The position numbers and the translations under genes are program-made. From contig JAGKQI010000066.1 of NCBI GenBank assembly GCA_018806915.1, positions 1 through 64,000 on the forward strand: a stretch of DNA of 64,000 bases, written 5' to 3'. The notes beneath the pieces were generated by a model. It did no database searches, was not told where the DNA came from, and saw only the letters and a program-made list of their open reading frames with translations. This DNA is from Phytophthora colocasiae (taxonomy: Eukaryota > Oomycota > Peronosporomycetes > Peronosporales > Peronosporaceae). Positions 19,033 to 30,084 of this stretch are shown here, in pieces (position 1 is the first letter of the stretch; each line of letters starts with the position of its first letter).

Positions 19033-22000
19033 TCAGTCGAAAGAGAACGCATCGACAGCAGTCCAGTCAGCAGTGCTACCACAGGTTTGTGAGCGTCCAA
19101 GCGAGATCCGGTTCAGCTTGGGGTGGCGGGATCGATGCAAAGCCTTTTTCGGCGTACGGCGCTTGACGACGCCCTTGTTGCGCTGGTCCACCTGCTCCAA
19201 TCTCGCGTTAGCACTGCAAAATGCTCGAGTGCGCGATATGTTCTGAACAACGTACCCTAGCAGTAGTTTGGCTTCCAAGTGATGGCATTATCTTGGTCAC
19301 GTTGACATTACCTGTATCATGTGCAGCTCCTGAGGCTGCAGGGTCTTCATCGCAGCATACTGGAGAACCGAGCGAGTCCTGAATTGAGACCTCAAAGGCC
19401 AGATTGGTGTGAATACTGTCTGCAATGCCTTCATGCAACATGGCTATCGGAGACGCATTTGTGAGCTCAGACCTTCCCGCCTTCTGCGCTGGAGTACGTC
19501 TCTTTAAACGAGGTCGACGGACGGCATTTCCACCATTGGACTTGGCTGATCTGGTCATTGCTACAGCCGACACGTCGGTAGTAGCAACAATATCTGTCAA
19601 TTCCTTGTCGGTTTGGGGTGAATCGTCAACCAAATTCAGTCCGAGTTGCCGTCGCGCAGACGTTGGTTGGTGTGCCGACACTCCTTTCGACTTCCGTTGA
19701 TTCTTGACATCCAGCGTCTGTGAAAAACACGGTGTGAGCTGTTCCGGTATGCCACCCACCGCTCACGTCAGCTCACCTTTTGGGAGGCGGCTTCTTTGCT
19801 GAGCCGCTCCAACTCACTCTTTTGTTCTTCACGCGCCAGGTTATCCATTGTCTCGTGTGTGTCACCTTTCGCAGATACGGACTGACCCTGACGTTCTGGC
19901 ATCTCCGAAATGTATTCCTCACCGACTTTTGGTTCACTAATGGAGGCGGTAGCGAGCTTCTCTTTCTCCTCCGCCCGTTTCTTCAAGCTTTCTTGTTTTG
20001 CGTTAAATTGCTGTTCCTAACAACGGATAGTTGTAGTTAGTGTTGATTGATGGATCAAAGCTTGGCAATATTTACCTTCTGTTTCAAAATCTTGCCGTAT
20101 TTCTTGTGAGTGTCGGTCAATAGAGCATTGTATCGCTCTTTGAGCTGCAGATCTGTATTAGTATAACAGGATGGCAATCTTGCAAACTAACCGAGCAGAA
20201 CCTTTGTTGTCTTGCGTGCAATTGTTTCGTTGATTTCATCTGAATCCTTCGTTGTCCAGCTTTCGATCTGCAGCGAAAAACAACAAGTTAGGTAAATGAT
20301 TTCCTGCATCAACCAGCATGCGTACCTCTTTGTTAAGCAACTCGATCAGAACTTCAGCGTCGCCCACGACGAAGGTGTTCAAAAACTTGTCGCGGATTTC
20401 GTCTGTGCGATTTTTTATGGCAGTTTGAGTAGCTGTGATACTGTCCTTGATCGTTGGTAGCGTGTTGCGAGCGTGTTGAATCTCTGACTCTAACACTGCA
20501 CAAGTGGAACTCAGCTCCTCAGACTCGACCTCTTGTGCTGCTCGAAGCTGCTGAGTACGCTCTAAACGACGTAATTCTTGATCCAGCAAGTTTTGAGTGC
20601 TCAGCACTTCAGCATCGACGAGTTCTTGGGTAGCTGCAGATTTTTTCACTTGATCCCGCCTTGTGTCAATACGTGCCTCCCATTCTGCAAGAATCTTTGT
20701 CTTCTGCACAACTTTGTTGTTCAGAGTGGAGACTTTCCTATTCCGAGCGGTGACAGCACGCTCCGTTGTCTTTAATTCTTTTTCAGAATCCTTAATCTGT
20801 GCTTCCAGAGAAGACAATGTCTTTTCGTGCTCCTCGCGGAATGCTTGGAAAGCTGAATCAAAAGTAGAGTGTAGGTGTAATTAACTGTCAATGAAATCCT
20901 TCATGCTCGTTGCACGTACCAGACTCGTCAGCAATACGAGCTTTAGCAGCTTCGTTATGCTCATTTTTAAGATGCCCGAGCTGGCGTTCTAGCCAACGTA
21001 GCTGCTCATCTTTCGCCTGTCAGAAAGAGGTCAGAGATAATAAGAGAGATTATTCGAATGGATTGAGTTGAACGAAGTCACCTTGATGCTAGATTGCGTG
21101 ATTGCCAGCATGTTCCTTTCTTGCTTTTTCCGCAGAGATATCTCTCGCTTGAAAAAAGTGACATTTGCCATATCTTCCTGTAGAATCGGGAACACATTTA
21201 GTTCCACTGAAACATTGAGGCACTCAACATTTGCGTACGCTGAGTTCTTGCAGCCGTGATTCCAGATCCTTCGCGGTCTTGACAACGTCCTCATCGGCAG
21301 GACAAGTCGCCTTCATCAACGAAATTAATAACAACCTCGATAGAAACGCAATTACTTTCCATACACCGTTGCTTTGGAGAAGCCTTTGGAGTTCCCGCTG
21401 CTCACTGTATATGCGCCAGGTAGGTATTTCAGTAGCAATGTGAACATTTCACACAAGTCAAGGAACGTACCTCCTAGCGTCTTCATTAGCAATAGCAATT
21501 TGACGGTGCTCTTCGTGAGCCATGCCTTCGTAATTCTTCCATGTCTACTAAAACCAAAATGGGGGGGCGTCAGCAATCAATATCAAAGACAAATATTATC
21601 ATAGAGAGTATACCGTTCGGAGGTCTTCAATAGCGTTTTTTTCAGCTCGCAGATCTGTGTGAACCTTTTCGGCGGTTATTGCTTGGCGCTGAGCATTTTG
21701 GCTGGCAGTATTGAGTTGCATGTCTTTTTGGGCAAGTTCAGCCTTATCGTTCTGTGATCAAGCCAAACCTTTAGTTTTAAAACATGCATCTCTGCCCAGC
21801 ACAACAGCACATTTACCTCAAAGTTCCATTGAGTTGAGTGTATGTCTTCGTGCAGCAGCATAAGAGTGTTTCGAACTAAAGCATATCACCACATAAGCGA
21901 CAGCAACAACATTTATTCACCGTGCTCCATATTCCATACCTTCTTGCAAATGCTCCACTTTTAGTGCCACCGCAGCTGTCTGTCGAGTTACCTGCTCATC

Positions 22001-22550
22001 AAGCCCCATACATTGCCGTTCCAGCCCAGAACGCTTATCCACCTAACCCGAGCAGTATGTCTTTCAACACACCACACTTTTCCGTAGTCGCGTCCAGTTC
22101 ATTTATGCCGATAGAATCACAAAGGCTGGACTCATCTTTCCCGTACTCAGCATCCAGCAGCATCCGCAGCGGTGCCAGCTTCTCTCGTCTCAGACGCGTT
22201 CTCTCTCTACATAAACAACAGAAGGGTAAGTTAAGTGTCAACATCACAAATAAATCGCTGTAGGGACATACAGTAGCTGGCCATTCGTCGTGAGCAAGTA
22301 CTCGTGGCTCTCTTGTAAGCCACAGATCGTCTCGTTCCTTTGAACCAGCATTTTCTCAAGCTTGGTCACCTCCATCTGCAAGATCTTCTCTTTCTTGGCC
22401 ACTCTACAACACAAGACATCGTTTTGTAACTCAAGTTTCCTGTACGTGCAGGTCATAACCCATCACATACAGACTCAGCGACATGGGGACGAGCGTCTTG
22501 GCGTCCTGCGACGTTGGTAGACCTTCCAGTGCGTCTGACGTATCCTCCAT
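19033..22550 (-). CDS. multi-exon coiled-coil protein
   Basis: ATG 22550 starts MEDTSDALEGLPTSQDAK. Exon 1 is 22471-22550 and exon 2 is 22272-22403 (KKEKILQMEVTKLEKML), split by a 67-bp GTATGT...TTGTAG intron. The next exon starts at 22206. A string of short exons follows, all strongly heptad-like: VDKRSGLERQ, NDKAELAQKDMQLNTASQ, TWKNYEGMAHEEHRQIAIAN, EDMANVTFFKREISLRKKQE, DEQLRWLERQLGHLKNEHNE. The longest (about 20275-20817) holds EAQIKDSEKELKTTERAV. The end (to about 19033) is basic and less certain. Introns are about 60-100 bp. Long coiled-coil proteins with many small introns are typical of flagellar axoneme components in oomycetes, but I do not recognise the exact orthologue. Internal exon borders after exon 2 are unresolved. 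Confidence 0.72.
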
Positions 22551-22715
22551 AATGTGCGCTTTCTCTGTGTGGCGAATGCGGAAGTGAGGGAAATGTTACA
22601 GAGCGCGGAAAAGAGTGATGGTCACTTCAACTTTGAAATCTGATTCCATATTATCAGATTTTCCACGTCAAGTCAACAAACCGACGAGCTGTAGGTGAGA
22701 CGCTGGAAGCCGACC

Positions 22716-23381
22716 ATGATTCCTCGCATCCTGTGGCACATGGGGGCTGGTGTGCTGCGTCGTAAGCTCACGCCACAGCCCCCTGGCGCGCTTCTTCGCT
22801 ACCCGGGTGTGTGGAAAACGCGTGCATCTCTAAAGGACTGCAACTTCACGGGGAAGCTGCCAGAAAATGCGTACTACCGGAGTATGGAGCTGGCTATTTG
22901 GTATGGCTGCGGTGTGCAGGGAATTCTGCACGCGTGTGTCCGTAACCGCTGGTACTTTGTGTTCGGTTCGCAGGGGATTCGTCATTTCAAGGACATCAAG
23001 CTCTTTCAGCGCTACGAGGTGCACACACGCAATGTCTATTGGGATGACGACTGGCTTTTCCTTCTGGCACAATTTAAATGTCCCGAAACGGGTGAAATTT
23101 TTGCTGAAGGCTTGTCACGCTGCATGCTACGCCACGGTAGGGACCGTGTGGACTCCAGGCTGCTATACAGCGAGATGGGTGTCGACGGCTTGCCTCACCA
23201 GCACGAGATGCCTGAGGTCATTCAGAAGTTTCTGCAATGGGACGCAGCCACGGAGGCTGACATGAAGATGACCGCAGAAGCTAACGCTACTGCTTTTTCT
23301 TCGAGCAGAAAACCAAGTTTCCTATCTGCGCACTCGATGAATCTTCCCTTTCACGGACATGTCCACGGCCACGGACACTGA
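22716..23381 (+). CDS. thioesterase-like (hotdog, THEM6-type) protein
   Basis: ATG 22716 (CGACCATGATTCC) gives 221 residues: MIPRILWHMGAGVLRRK.... The upstream in-frame GTG was not used. The middle shows a hotdog-fold pattern seen in THEM6 and 4-hydroxybenzoyl-CoA thioesterase relatives: NAYYRSMELAIWYG on the long helix, then RHFKDIKLFQRYEVHTRNV and WDDDWLFLLAQF on strands. It would hydrolyse or bind an acyl-CoA; this is family-level inference and the catalytic acid is not certain. The C-terminus is disordered and ends in a His/Gly run (FHGHVHGHGH), a possible metal-binding tail. One exon, divergent from the coiled-coil gene with about 165 bases between starts, so the two may share a promoter. 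Confidence 0.68.
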   Translation: MIPRILWHMGAGVLRRKLTPQPPGALLRYPGVWKTRASLKDCNFTGKLPENAYYRSMELAIWYGCGVQGILHACVRNRWYFVFGSQGIRHFKDIKLFQRYEVHTRNVYWDDDWLFLLAQFKCPETGEIFAEGLSRCMLRHGRDRVDSRLLYSEMGVDGLPHQHEMPEVIQKFLQWDAATEADMKMTAEANATAFSSSRKPSFLSAHSMNLPFHGHVHGHGH

Positions 23382-23562
23382 GTAGAAGGAGACTTCCCAC
23401 GTGGGAGACAGCTCGCTAATTCAACTCTAGAGGTAATCTAGACTTGAATTGGCAAGCTTGTACATGTGCTTAACAGTTTTGACAGCATTTCAATGATTTG
23501 ATATGGGCTGGAAATATGGAGTGGTGCTTAGTTTTCTGCAGGTACACTTGAAAATGAGTCAT

Positions 23563-24390
23563 TCATTGATTAGCATCAAACTTAGACGCAGTTACGGGTA
23601 CAAACACCCGAAGGCTTTTCAGCAAGCACATTGAACTGGGTGGTCTTTTGCTGTTTTCTTTGACGTCAATGGATGTGGATACAAGCTCGATTTCAATGTC
23701 TGAAGGATTGACGCTGAGAACTTCAGGATCTCGCGCAACGGGTGTGTTTTCGTGATTTACATGACGAAAAGGATCAAGTTGACCGCGTTGACTAGCAGAT
23801 ACAGTGCGTTGCCTACAAACAGGAACCAACTCGAGATCATTGCGATCCACATGACGTTGTTGAGAGCACCTGCAGCCACCATCGGGATCGGGATAAAAGC
23901 CGCCGACTTGTAGTAAAGCACCTTCCTCATGCGCTCGAACGGTGAACTGAACATGCTGAGACCAGCCAAGACGCCCAGAATGCCCAGTGTCGTGTCCACT
24001 CCGTCGTTCGACTGGTTGGTGTAGCCTGATTTGCCCAGGATCGCGTAGATCGTAATGAGACCAAGGATCGTAGCACCAGTGATGATCCTCCGCAGAGCTT
24101 TCTTGCGGTCACGTGCGTAGCAGAAGAACACAGTCACGTAGCCGATAGCAATGAAGTCGGAGGTGAGGAAGGTGGCGAACATGGGGAACCAGTTCTTGAC
24201 GATGGTGCCGTCCAGCATCCAGACGTGGGCATTCGCTTCCATACAGTACGGAAACTGTACCGGTGTCCCCCTTCTTACGGTAGATGCGATACATTGACTG
24301 TCAATTTGACGGGGTCATGCTCAGCGTGACACAAATGGATGTGATCGACGTCAGCACTCGGAAGATTGTTTCGACAATGATGCTGACCAT
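23563..24390 (-). pseudogene. SWEET D pseudogene, partly identical to SWEET C
   Basis: ATG 24390 starts MVSIIVETIFRVLTSITSIC, a SWEET N-terminus that hits a stop after LSMTPSN. Frame changes follow around 24240-24300. From about 24236 down to 23865 the sequence is almost base-for-base SWEET C (14925-15300). A 9-base in-frame loss removes residues of IVYCPM (now WIAMISS). TAA stands where SWEET C has the Tyr codon of LYIMYNPKTHPL. The tail continues in another frame with RDPEVLSVNPSDIEIELV, comparable to EGDPEALEG in SWEET C. It cannot make a full transporter. It is on the opposite strand to SWEET A-C. Confidence 0.88.
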
Positions 24391-25330
24391 TCTAGGCTGG
24401 GAGATCTGACGAGAACGAGGCGAAGGATTCGAGTGGCGACGACTGAAGTCGAGGAATGAGGTGCGGGGTCTCTCGAGTTGAAAGTGAGACAGCCAATTTG
24501 ACAGAGTAGAAAGCGTGTGGTCGTGGTGTGGGCTATACTTCACCCTGCGTGATGATTTGAACGAGAAGTGATGTACGACGACCACCTCAAAGTCTGTTAG
24601 CACATATTAGTTCTGAATCTAACGTTGCCAGCGAGCGTGGAGTACAGTTTTCTGGTGGAAACTTTCTACTGTAATGGGTCCGTCTTGGATGGTATGGCAT
24701 TTTCACTCGACTTGGCTTGCCACCACTATCTAACGAGTGTTGTGCGATTTCCCATTGGTATATCGTTCACCACAGTAATAGTCACCCAATACGATGTTAC
24801 TGTCCTGCCAGGACTTGAGCCCAAGTATGCGTGTAGCGCTGTCGTGGTCGCCTGGAATCTACCCGGCGTGGATTTTATCACTTCCCACGGCCCAAGTTGA
24901 ACCGCATGGTCTCGAGACTCTCGACCAGCAAAGCTTTCCATTCGTGCATCCATGGGGTCAGCAACGACAGTAGCACGGCGTCCTGCACTAAAGTACCCTT
25001 TAGCATGTGCGTGCCGCCGTTGCTGTGGAGTGTGGTGTGTTAGACTGGCGAAAAGCGGGACTAAGATGATGAAAGGTAAATCATCAATTTAGGGCCATCA
25101 ACCAATTTAGGGCCGTATTTTAACTGCCAATCACGTGAAGTTTTTCACAGAGCAAGTACTTTATTGGCTAAAACACACTAAATACGAATACCTTCAAAAA
25201 TTAAATTTGTAAATTTGGCGCGAGGTGTCATGGCTCCAGGCGATGACAGATCAGCCGCCTACCCAGGGTTCTTAAATCCCAAGTTTCAGAGACCACTTTG
25301 GGAGGGATGGGAGCATCAGCGGGAGGTATA

Positions 25331-25367
25331 ATGGAATTTTTGGTATAAATGATGGAATTTTTGGTAT
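25331..25367. repeat. 16-bp direct repeat
   Basis: ATGGAATTTTTGGTAT occurs at 25331-25346 and again at 25352-25367. Confidence 0.85.
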
Positions 25368-26690
25368 TTTTCTCTTCAAACAGCACATATTTCCATTAAG
25401 CGTTGAAACACGCTGGAGGCGTTCGCAGTTTCATGGAAAGAATGTGTGTTTGCCTTGAGAGTGGTGTGACACACGAGAGTTATGAAACGCGACGGTCAGA
25501 CTGCTGGAGACCACAAAGAGAATCATTGTCAACCCACCAAACACACAGGTACCAAGTTCTATTCACTTCAGTGAATGCGCAGGATAAGCGTATGATACAT
25601 GATACGAATTCTTTGACTCTTTAAAATCCACCATACCCGCCCCCTAAGTTCCAGCTCCTATTCGACACATTCCATGAGACTCGACTAGGGTCGCCATCAT
25701 TAACCTAGAACGCCTTTTGTCCCGTATCCGGGATCGAGCGGGTTATTCCAGCAGTGTTGGACCGTGCCGAAAGGACTCAAGCGGCCTCGGCATCTGGGTG
25801 GCTCAAGTCGGGGTACCGTTCCAGCGGTGCAGTATCATTAGGAAGGTACCTTCCTGCGATGAGTCGGTGACGTGGAGATCCAAGGTGAGTGGTAGCAGAA
25901 GATAAATGAGGCTGAGTCCCTGGTGGGACGGGAACTGCAAGGACGGATGGCATGCTGTGGATGCTCGGTGAGTGCGGAAGGTGTGGTGAGCAAGTGCAGC
26001 CCTCATCTAATTCCTAAGTCACGTCGTTTTAGCTGCTGAACACATCTCAACGTGTCCCGTACCCGGGAATATAGTGTGTGAACCAGCGTCGGGCGCGCAC
26101 TATGTCCCGGGCCTCGCCCAATGTCGTCCACTGTCCATGGTCAGATGGCCTAGTACTGTGTCTGAGGTCCAGTTTGGAGGTACCTCTCATCTACTCCCTG
26201 CCCCGTCTACTATCATACCATCGCGAGAGGACGGATGTCAGGCCTAGTCTCAGTGCCCTTCTACTTCGGAGGTGTGTCATCCCTACAAGTACTGGTCAAG
26301 ACCTTCCTGAAATCTAGTCAGTCGTGTATCTACCAAGTTAAGAACAACCAAAAACAAGAAGAAAGAAGTTTGCATTTTACGTATTCCTTAAGCTCCCCGC
26401 CCAGACCTACTCGATAACAGTCCGCAACTACTCGACCCTAAACCAGGTATACAACAAACGGAGCCGATTCGCTGCGAGTCCACTGCCTTTCGCCTTGATC
26501 GTATACTTGTCCCTGTCGTAGCCATGCCGTGTCATCTCCCGTAGCGATCTTCCACCGTCAAGTCACCTCAAAGGTATGCCCGTCGGGAAATAAGATGTGC
26601 TCCCTCACGCTGTCAGTTGCATATATCAACTTTCTACGTCCACAATTTCTGACAGTACTAATTTGTGGAGGCATTGCCGAATTTCATTTC

Positions 26691-26752
26691 TTCTTGCCGT
26701 ATAGGGATATGTTCTTGCCGTATACGGATTTGTTCTTGCCGTTCTTCATTTG
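26691..26752. repeat. three imperfect 21-bp tandem repeats
   Basis: Each unit begins TTCTTGCCGT (26691, 26712, 26733). The first two differ at two or three bases; the third diverges after ten bases. Confidence 0.85.
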
Positions 26753-27080
26753 TTGTTGACGGACTAGAGCTCGAAAAGGTGTACTCCTTCACCAGTGCTA
26801 TGAGGTCCAAGGATGAGCGGGTTCGGACCTCAAGAGCGTAGGTTTTGTACAAGTAGGCTGTATTTTCACAAAATAAAGCTATAACTACATATCATTTTCA
26901 TCGGACCACTTACAAACTGATATTGACGACGTAATCAGGTTTACAAGGGGTTAGCTATTTGGTTTCTCTATGCTTATAGTATATGCAAGTGTTATGAAAA
27001 TGATTGGCTGCTGTGTTGTTCTATATTAGGGCGTATAAACCGACAAGACTAGCAAGATTCTCATTTCCATTTTTACCACC

Positions 27081-28862
27081 ATGGAGACCACCAAGCGCAG
27101 CGGCAGGAAGCGAGACGAAGCCTGGAACGAGGTGGACGTCGATGAAGAGGGATACGTCTACTGCCTTCGGTGTGAAGGCATAATCCACAAGCTTGGCTAC
27201 ACGCATGTTGATCGCGTCAAGCGTCATCTCCGTGAAACTTGCGCGAAGCGTCCCCGTCAAGAGGTCGTCACGTCATATTTTCCGTCGCAGATTGACACAG
27301 CAACCCAAGACCAGTTCAACAAACTTTTTGCGTTATGGCTTTTCTCTACCGGTATGGCATTCTACAAAGCGCAGCACAAAACGTGTGCTGCGGTCTTCCA
27401 ACTGCTAAATCCGACTGTAGCTATACCGAGCCAGCATCTCATCCGTGGCCGCCTGCTCGATGAGTGCTACGAAGACTCAATATGTCGCATGCGGGGGGCA
27501 CTGGCGAGACGCTTCTGCTCACTCGTCACAGACGGATGGACCGACATCAACGGATTCGCGGTAATCAATTACCTCGCAATTTGCGGCTCTGATACGTTTT
27601 TCCTTGAGTCTGCGTACACAGGAAGCGACAGTCACGATGCCACGTTTTTAGCAGGAGATATCGAACGTGTCGTTAGAAAGTACGACTTCATCGATTTTGT
27701 GGCTGTCGTGACCGACAACACTTCAGCCAATCAAAACGCGTGGGCTATTCTTCAAGAGGCGAACCCGAAAATGTTTTTCCACGGCTGTGCAGCTCACGCT
27801 ATCAATTTGTTGGTGAAGGACGTGGTGTCTTCCCTCAAGTGGCTGGACAAACTGGTGGAAGGATGTAAGGACGTCGTCGTTTTCTTCAAGAAAAGTCACA
27901 AATTGTGGTACACCCTAACTACTCTACAGCGACAAGCTTCTTCTCCGGATGGGAGAAGGCCTCCGGCTCTCGCGCTTCCCTGTGATACACGGTGGGGCTC
28001 GATTTTAGCTTGCCTGCAGAGTGTGCTGGCATCGGAAAAGATTCTTCTGCAAATGGTGTCAGAACGCGGATTTCTGAGCGCCCCAACGAAGGCAAAGAAG
28101 GCTACAAGACGCGCTGTATTTGACTTTGTCACGAGCAAGGCGCTAGTATTGCAATTGCAGAAAGCGGTCAGGATTTTGGAGCCGCTTGTCAAATACCAGC
28201 GCCGTTTTGAAAAAAACAGCACTACGGCGTCCGAGGTGTTCGACATGTTTTTATCGTTGCCTGGCGAAATTGCTGTACCTCCGTTGACAACGAATGAGCA
28301 AGACGCGGTGAAGTCCAAGATAACAGCCCGTTTCAATTTTGTATATGGTGATGCACATGGTGTGGGCTACCTACTTGATCCGCGTTTTGCAGGCAAGGGG
28401 ATGGATTTAACTACGAGAGCAAAGGTTGAGCTGTTCGTCGCTACATGGCATGGTGATGATAATGCTGATGCTGTAGCAATCGAGTTGAGCAAGTATCACG
28501 GGTTTCTGACTGCAACGAAGGGATCGCACAAAATGCAGCTGATCAAGAAGAAGAAGATCTCGGTGGCTGACTTTTGGAGCGGTTTAAGCTCATTTCCGCT
28601 CTTACAAGCTATTGCCAAAATCGTTTTCAACGTTGTCTGCTCCAGTGCAGCGGCTGAACGAAACTTTTCAACGCACAAGTTCGTACATTCGACTCTGCGC
28701 AATAGGCTGGCTCCTGAACGCGTCGAAAAGCTTGTGCATATCTACTTCAACTCAAAAAATTGCTCCACTGACGAGCTGGAGTTTCTCGACCAGTTTGTGC
28801 CGTTGGAGGAGGAGGATGGCGAAGATGCTGGGACCCAGAACGAGGACTTTATCTACTACTAG
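27081..28862 (+). CDS. hAT-family transposase, intact ORF
   Basis: 593 codons from ATG 27081 (CACCATGGAG). A BED-like zinc finger sits near the N-terminus (CLRC at 28-31, then VKRHLRETC with H49 and C54). The RNase H-like core follows with SLVTDGWTDINGF (first Asp), VAVVTDNTSANQNAW (second Asp) and the hAT CxxH-type HGCAAHAINLLVKD. The C-terminus carries the dimerisation domain (FPLLQAIAKIVFNVV, SSAAAERNFSTHKF, LRNRLAPERVEKLVHIYF). Such enzymes cut and paste DNA with 8-bp target duplications. No stop or frameshift, so it could be active or co-opted. I could not find matching terminal inverted repeats in the 200 bases on the left or 300 on the right. Confidence 0.92.
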   Translation: METTKRSGRKRDEAWNEVDVDEEGYVYCLRCEGIIHKLGYTHVDRVKRHLRETCAKRPRQEVVTSYFPSQIDTATQDQFNKLFALWLFSTGMAFYKAQHKTCAAVFQLLNPTVAIPSQHLIRGRLLDECYEDSICRMRGALARRFCSLVTDGWTDINGFAVINYLAICGSDTFFLESAYTGSDSHDATFLAGDIERVVRKYDFIDFVAVVTDNTSANQNAWAILQEANPKMFFHGCAAHAINLLVKDVVSSLKWLDKLVEGCKDVVVFFKKSHKLWYTLTTLQRQASSPDGRRPPALALPCDTRWGSILACLQSVLASEKILLQMVSERGFLSAPTKAKKATRRAVFDFVTSKALVLQLQKAVRILEPLVKYQRRFEKNSTTASEVFDMFLSLPGEIAVPPLTTNEQDAVKSKITARFNFVYGDAHGVGYLLDPRFAGKGMDLTTRAKVELFVATWHGDDNADAVAIELSKYHGFLTATKGSHKMQLIKKKKISVADFWSGLSSFPLLQAIAKIVFNVVCSSAAAERNFSTHKFVHSTLRNRLAPERVEKLVHIYFNSKNCSTDELEFLDQFVPLEEEDGEDAGTQNEDFIYY

Positions 28863-30084
28863 TCGTCTGACTTGTGTGTAGGAATGCGCTCTTGATCGAC
28901 TTTTCATGGTGGTAATGAATAAAGTTCGGCGAAATTTCTTGTGGTTTATTCCTTATTCCAGGGGCTTGTGGGTGGGACGTGGTATATTCCATATCCCGAT
29001 TATTCCGTCCCAGACCCCCGCGAACCCTGCGCCTACCTGGTTGGCGGCGAGCTTATTGAGGGCCCATTATGGGAGCAGGGTTGTCGCGGGTTCAAGTCCC
29101 GTTAATTCTCCGCACTGATTTGGTAAGTAAAGCATCTATTCAACCTCACTGTGCAAGACACTCGACTAACATTTTGTTGTTTAGAATACAGCTGAACAAG
29201 TGATATGCGCTACATGTACTCTTCTACACCTTTACCTGCAGTTGTAGTAACAGCTTTCTTAGACGACTTGGTTTTTGATGCCAGCCTCAGCAAGTTCCTG
29301 GAGCACTTCATGGGTAAACAGCCTCCCCCCAACTGCGACTCGTTTACGCTTTGTCGGCTTCTTCGGCAGGGGCTTCTATTGTTGGCCAGTCACTTGACTT
29401 TTACTGTTTGTCCTCCGTAAGTTAATTTCCGTCGAAACTTGATCACAAGTGGAAATATAAAAGGTGAGGGTGAATAACCCAAACCTCAAATGGTCACAAA
29501 AATGACACTCACTCAGCGCTTTCAATACTGAAAGCAAGACTAAATTCGGCCGTAAACTGATTAAGTCGATTTTTTTCTTCTCCACGGGCATGAGCTTAAT
29601 TTCATTGGTCTGCTACTACAAAAAATTGAGAAAAAATCTCTGGTTTGCGACGTTTCAGAAACTGTCTCACTTTTTATCAACGCATAAGTAGATGCCGAGT
29701 AATTCGAGCATCTTTTATCTCGGCCCATATTTGATTTTTTACCTAACTTGACCGGCATCGTCCTCATTTATCGGCCACGAACCTGCCACACGGGATTTTA
29801 TCGCTTGAATCCCTACCTCGCCGTCAATCAGCAACTGGGACCATCTGAACCCCTCGAGCCTGTCCACCGAGATACGTGCTAGCAATTCGTGTAGGCCAGT
29901 CAGCGAGGACCTCGTCGGGTGGGTGGAAGGAGGAACCCGCACTTCAGATACCATCTGCCATCCGCCAAGCACTGGAACGAAGCAGTAACATGGCCACAAC
30001 CCATTCTCGACGCTCAACTTTCCAGCTTTGAGAGGTGGAACTCACCGCCCTATTCGTTCTTTTGCGCGGTTGGACGCAAGCACC
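28863..30084. other. intergenic with tRNA-like B-box
   Basis: Poor in coding signal. GGTTCAAGTCCC at 29089-29100, preceded by CGCG, looks like a tRNA T-arm/B-box, but no acceptor stem pairs with the sequence after it, so it is not a functional tRNA. 29430-29720 is AT-rich with no feature. 30010-30084 is the leader of the next gene and contains CGCTCAACTTTCCAGCTTTG, a loose Inr/FPR match. Confidence 0.45.

Larger units (their letters stand above)
24391..27080. other. repeat-rich intergenic region
   Basis: No supported gene in 2.7 kb. It contains the direct repeats listed separately and TGTCCCGTATCCGGGA at 25718-25733, echoed at 26053-26068 with one change. The right part ends in AAAATAAAGC-type poly(A)-signal-like sequence (about 26867). 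These are suggestive of old LTR or transposon DNA but no coding domain confirms it. The last 200 bases precede the hAT transposase and should hold its promoter and left end. Confidence 0.4.

Noticed and set aside
24726..24953. Minus frame downstream of SWEET D as part of the gene
   Set aside because: Lies upstream of the SWEET D start on its coding strand and shows no SWEET motif.
26867..29000. Terminal inverted repeats for the hAT element
   Set aside because: Candidate CAGG/CCCCTGG sequences on the two sides do not pair beyond a few bases and no 8-bp duplication was found.
29041..29110. Functional tRNA gene
   Set aside because: Only the T-arm fits; acceptor and D-arm pairing cannot be formed.
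29739..30017. 92-codon minus frame with GGWQMVSEVRVPP
   Set aside because: Reads somewhat like protein but has no domain and ends in unrelated DNA; overlaps the promoter of the FYVE-like gene.
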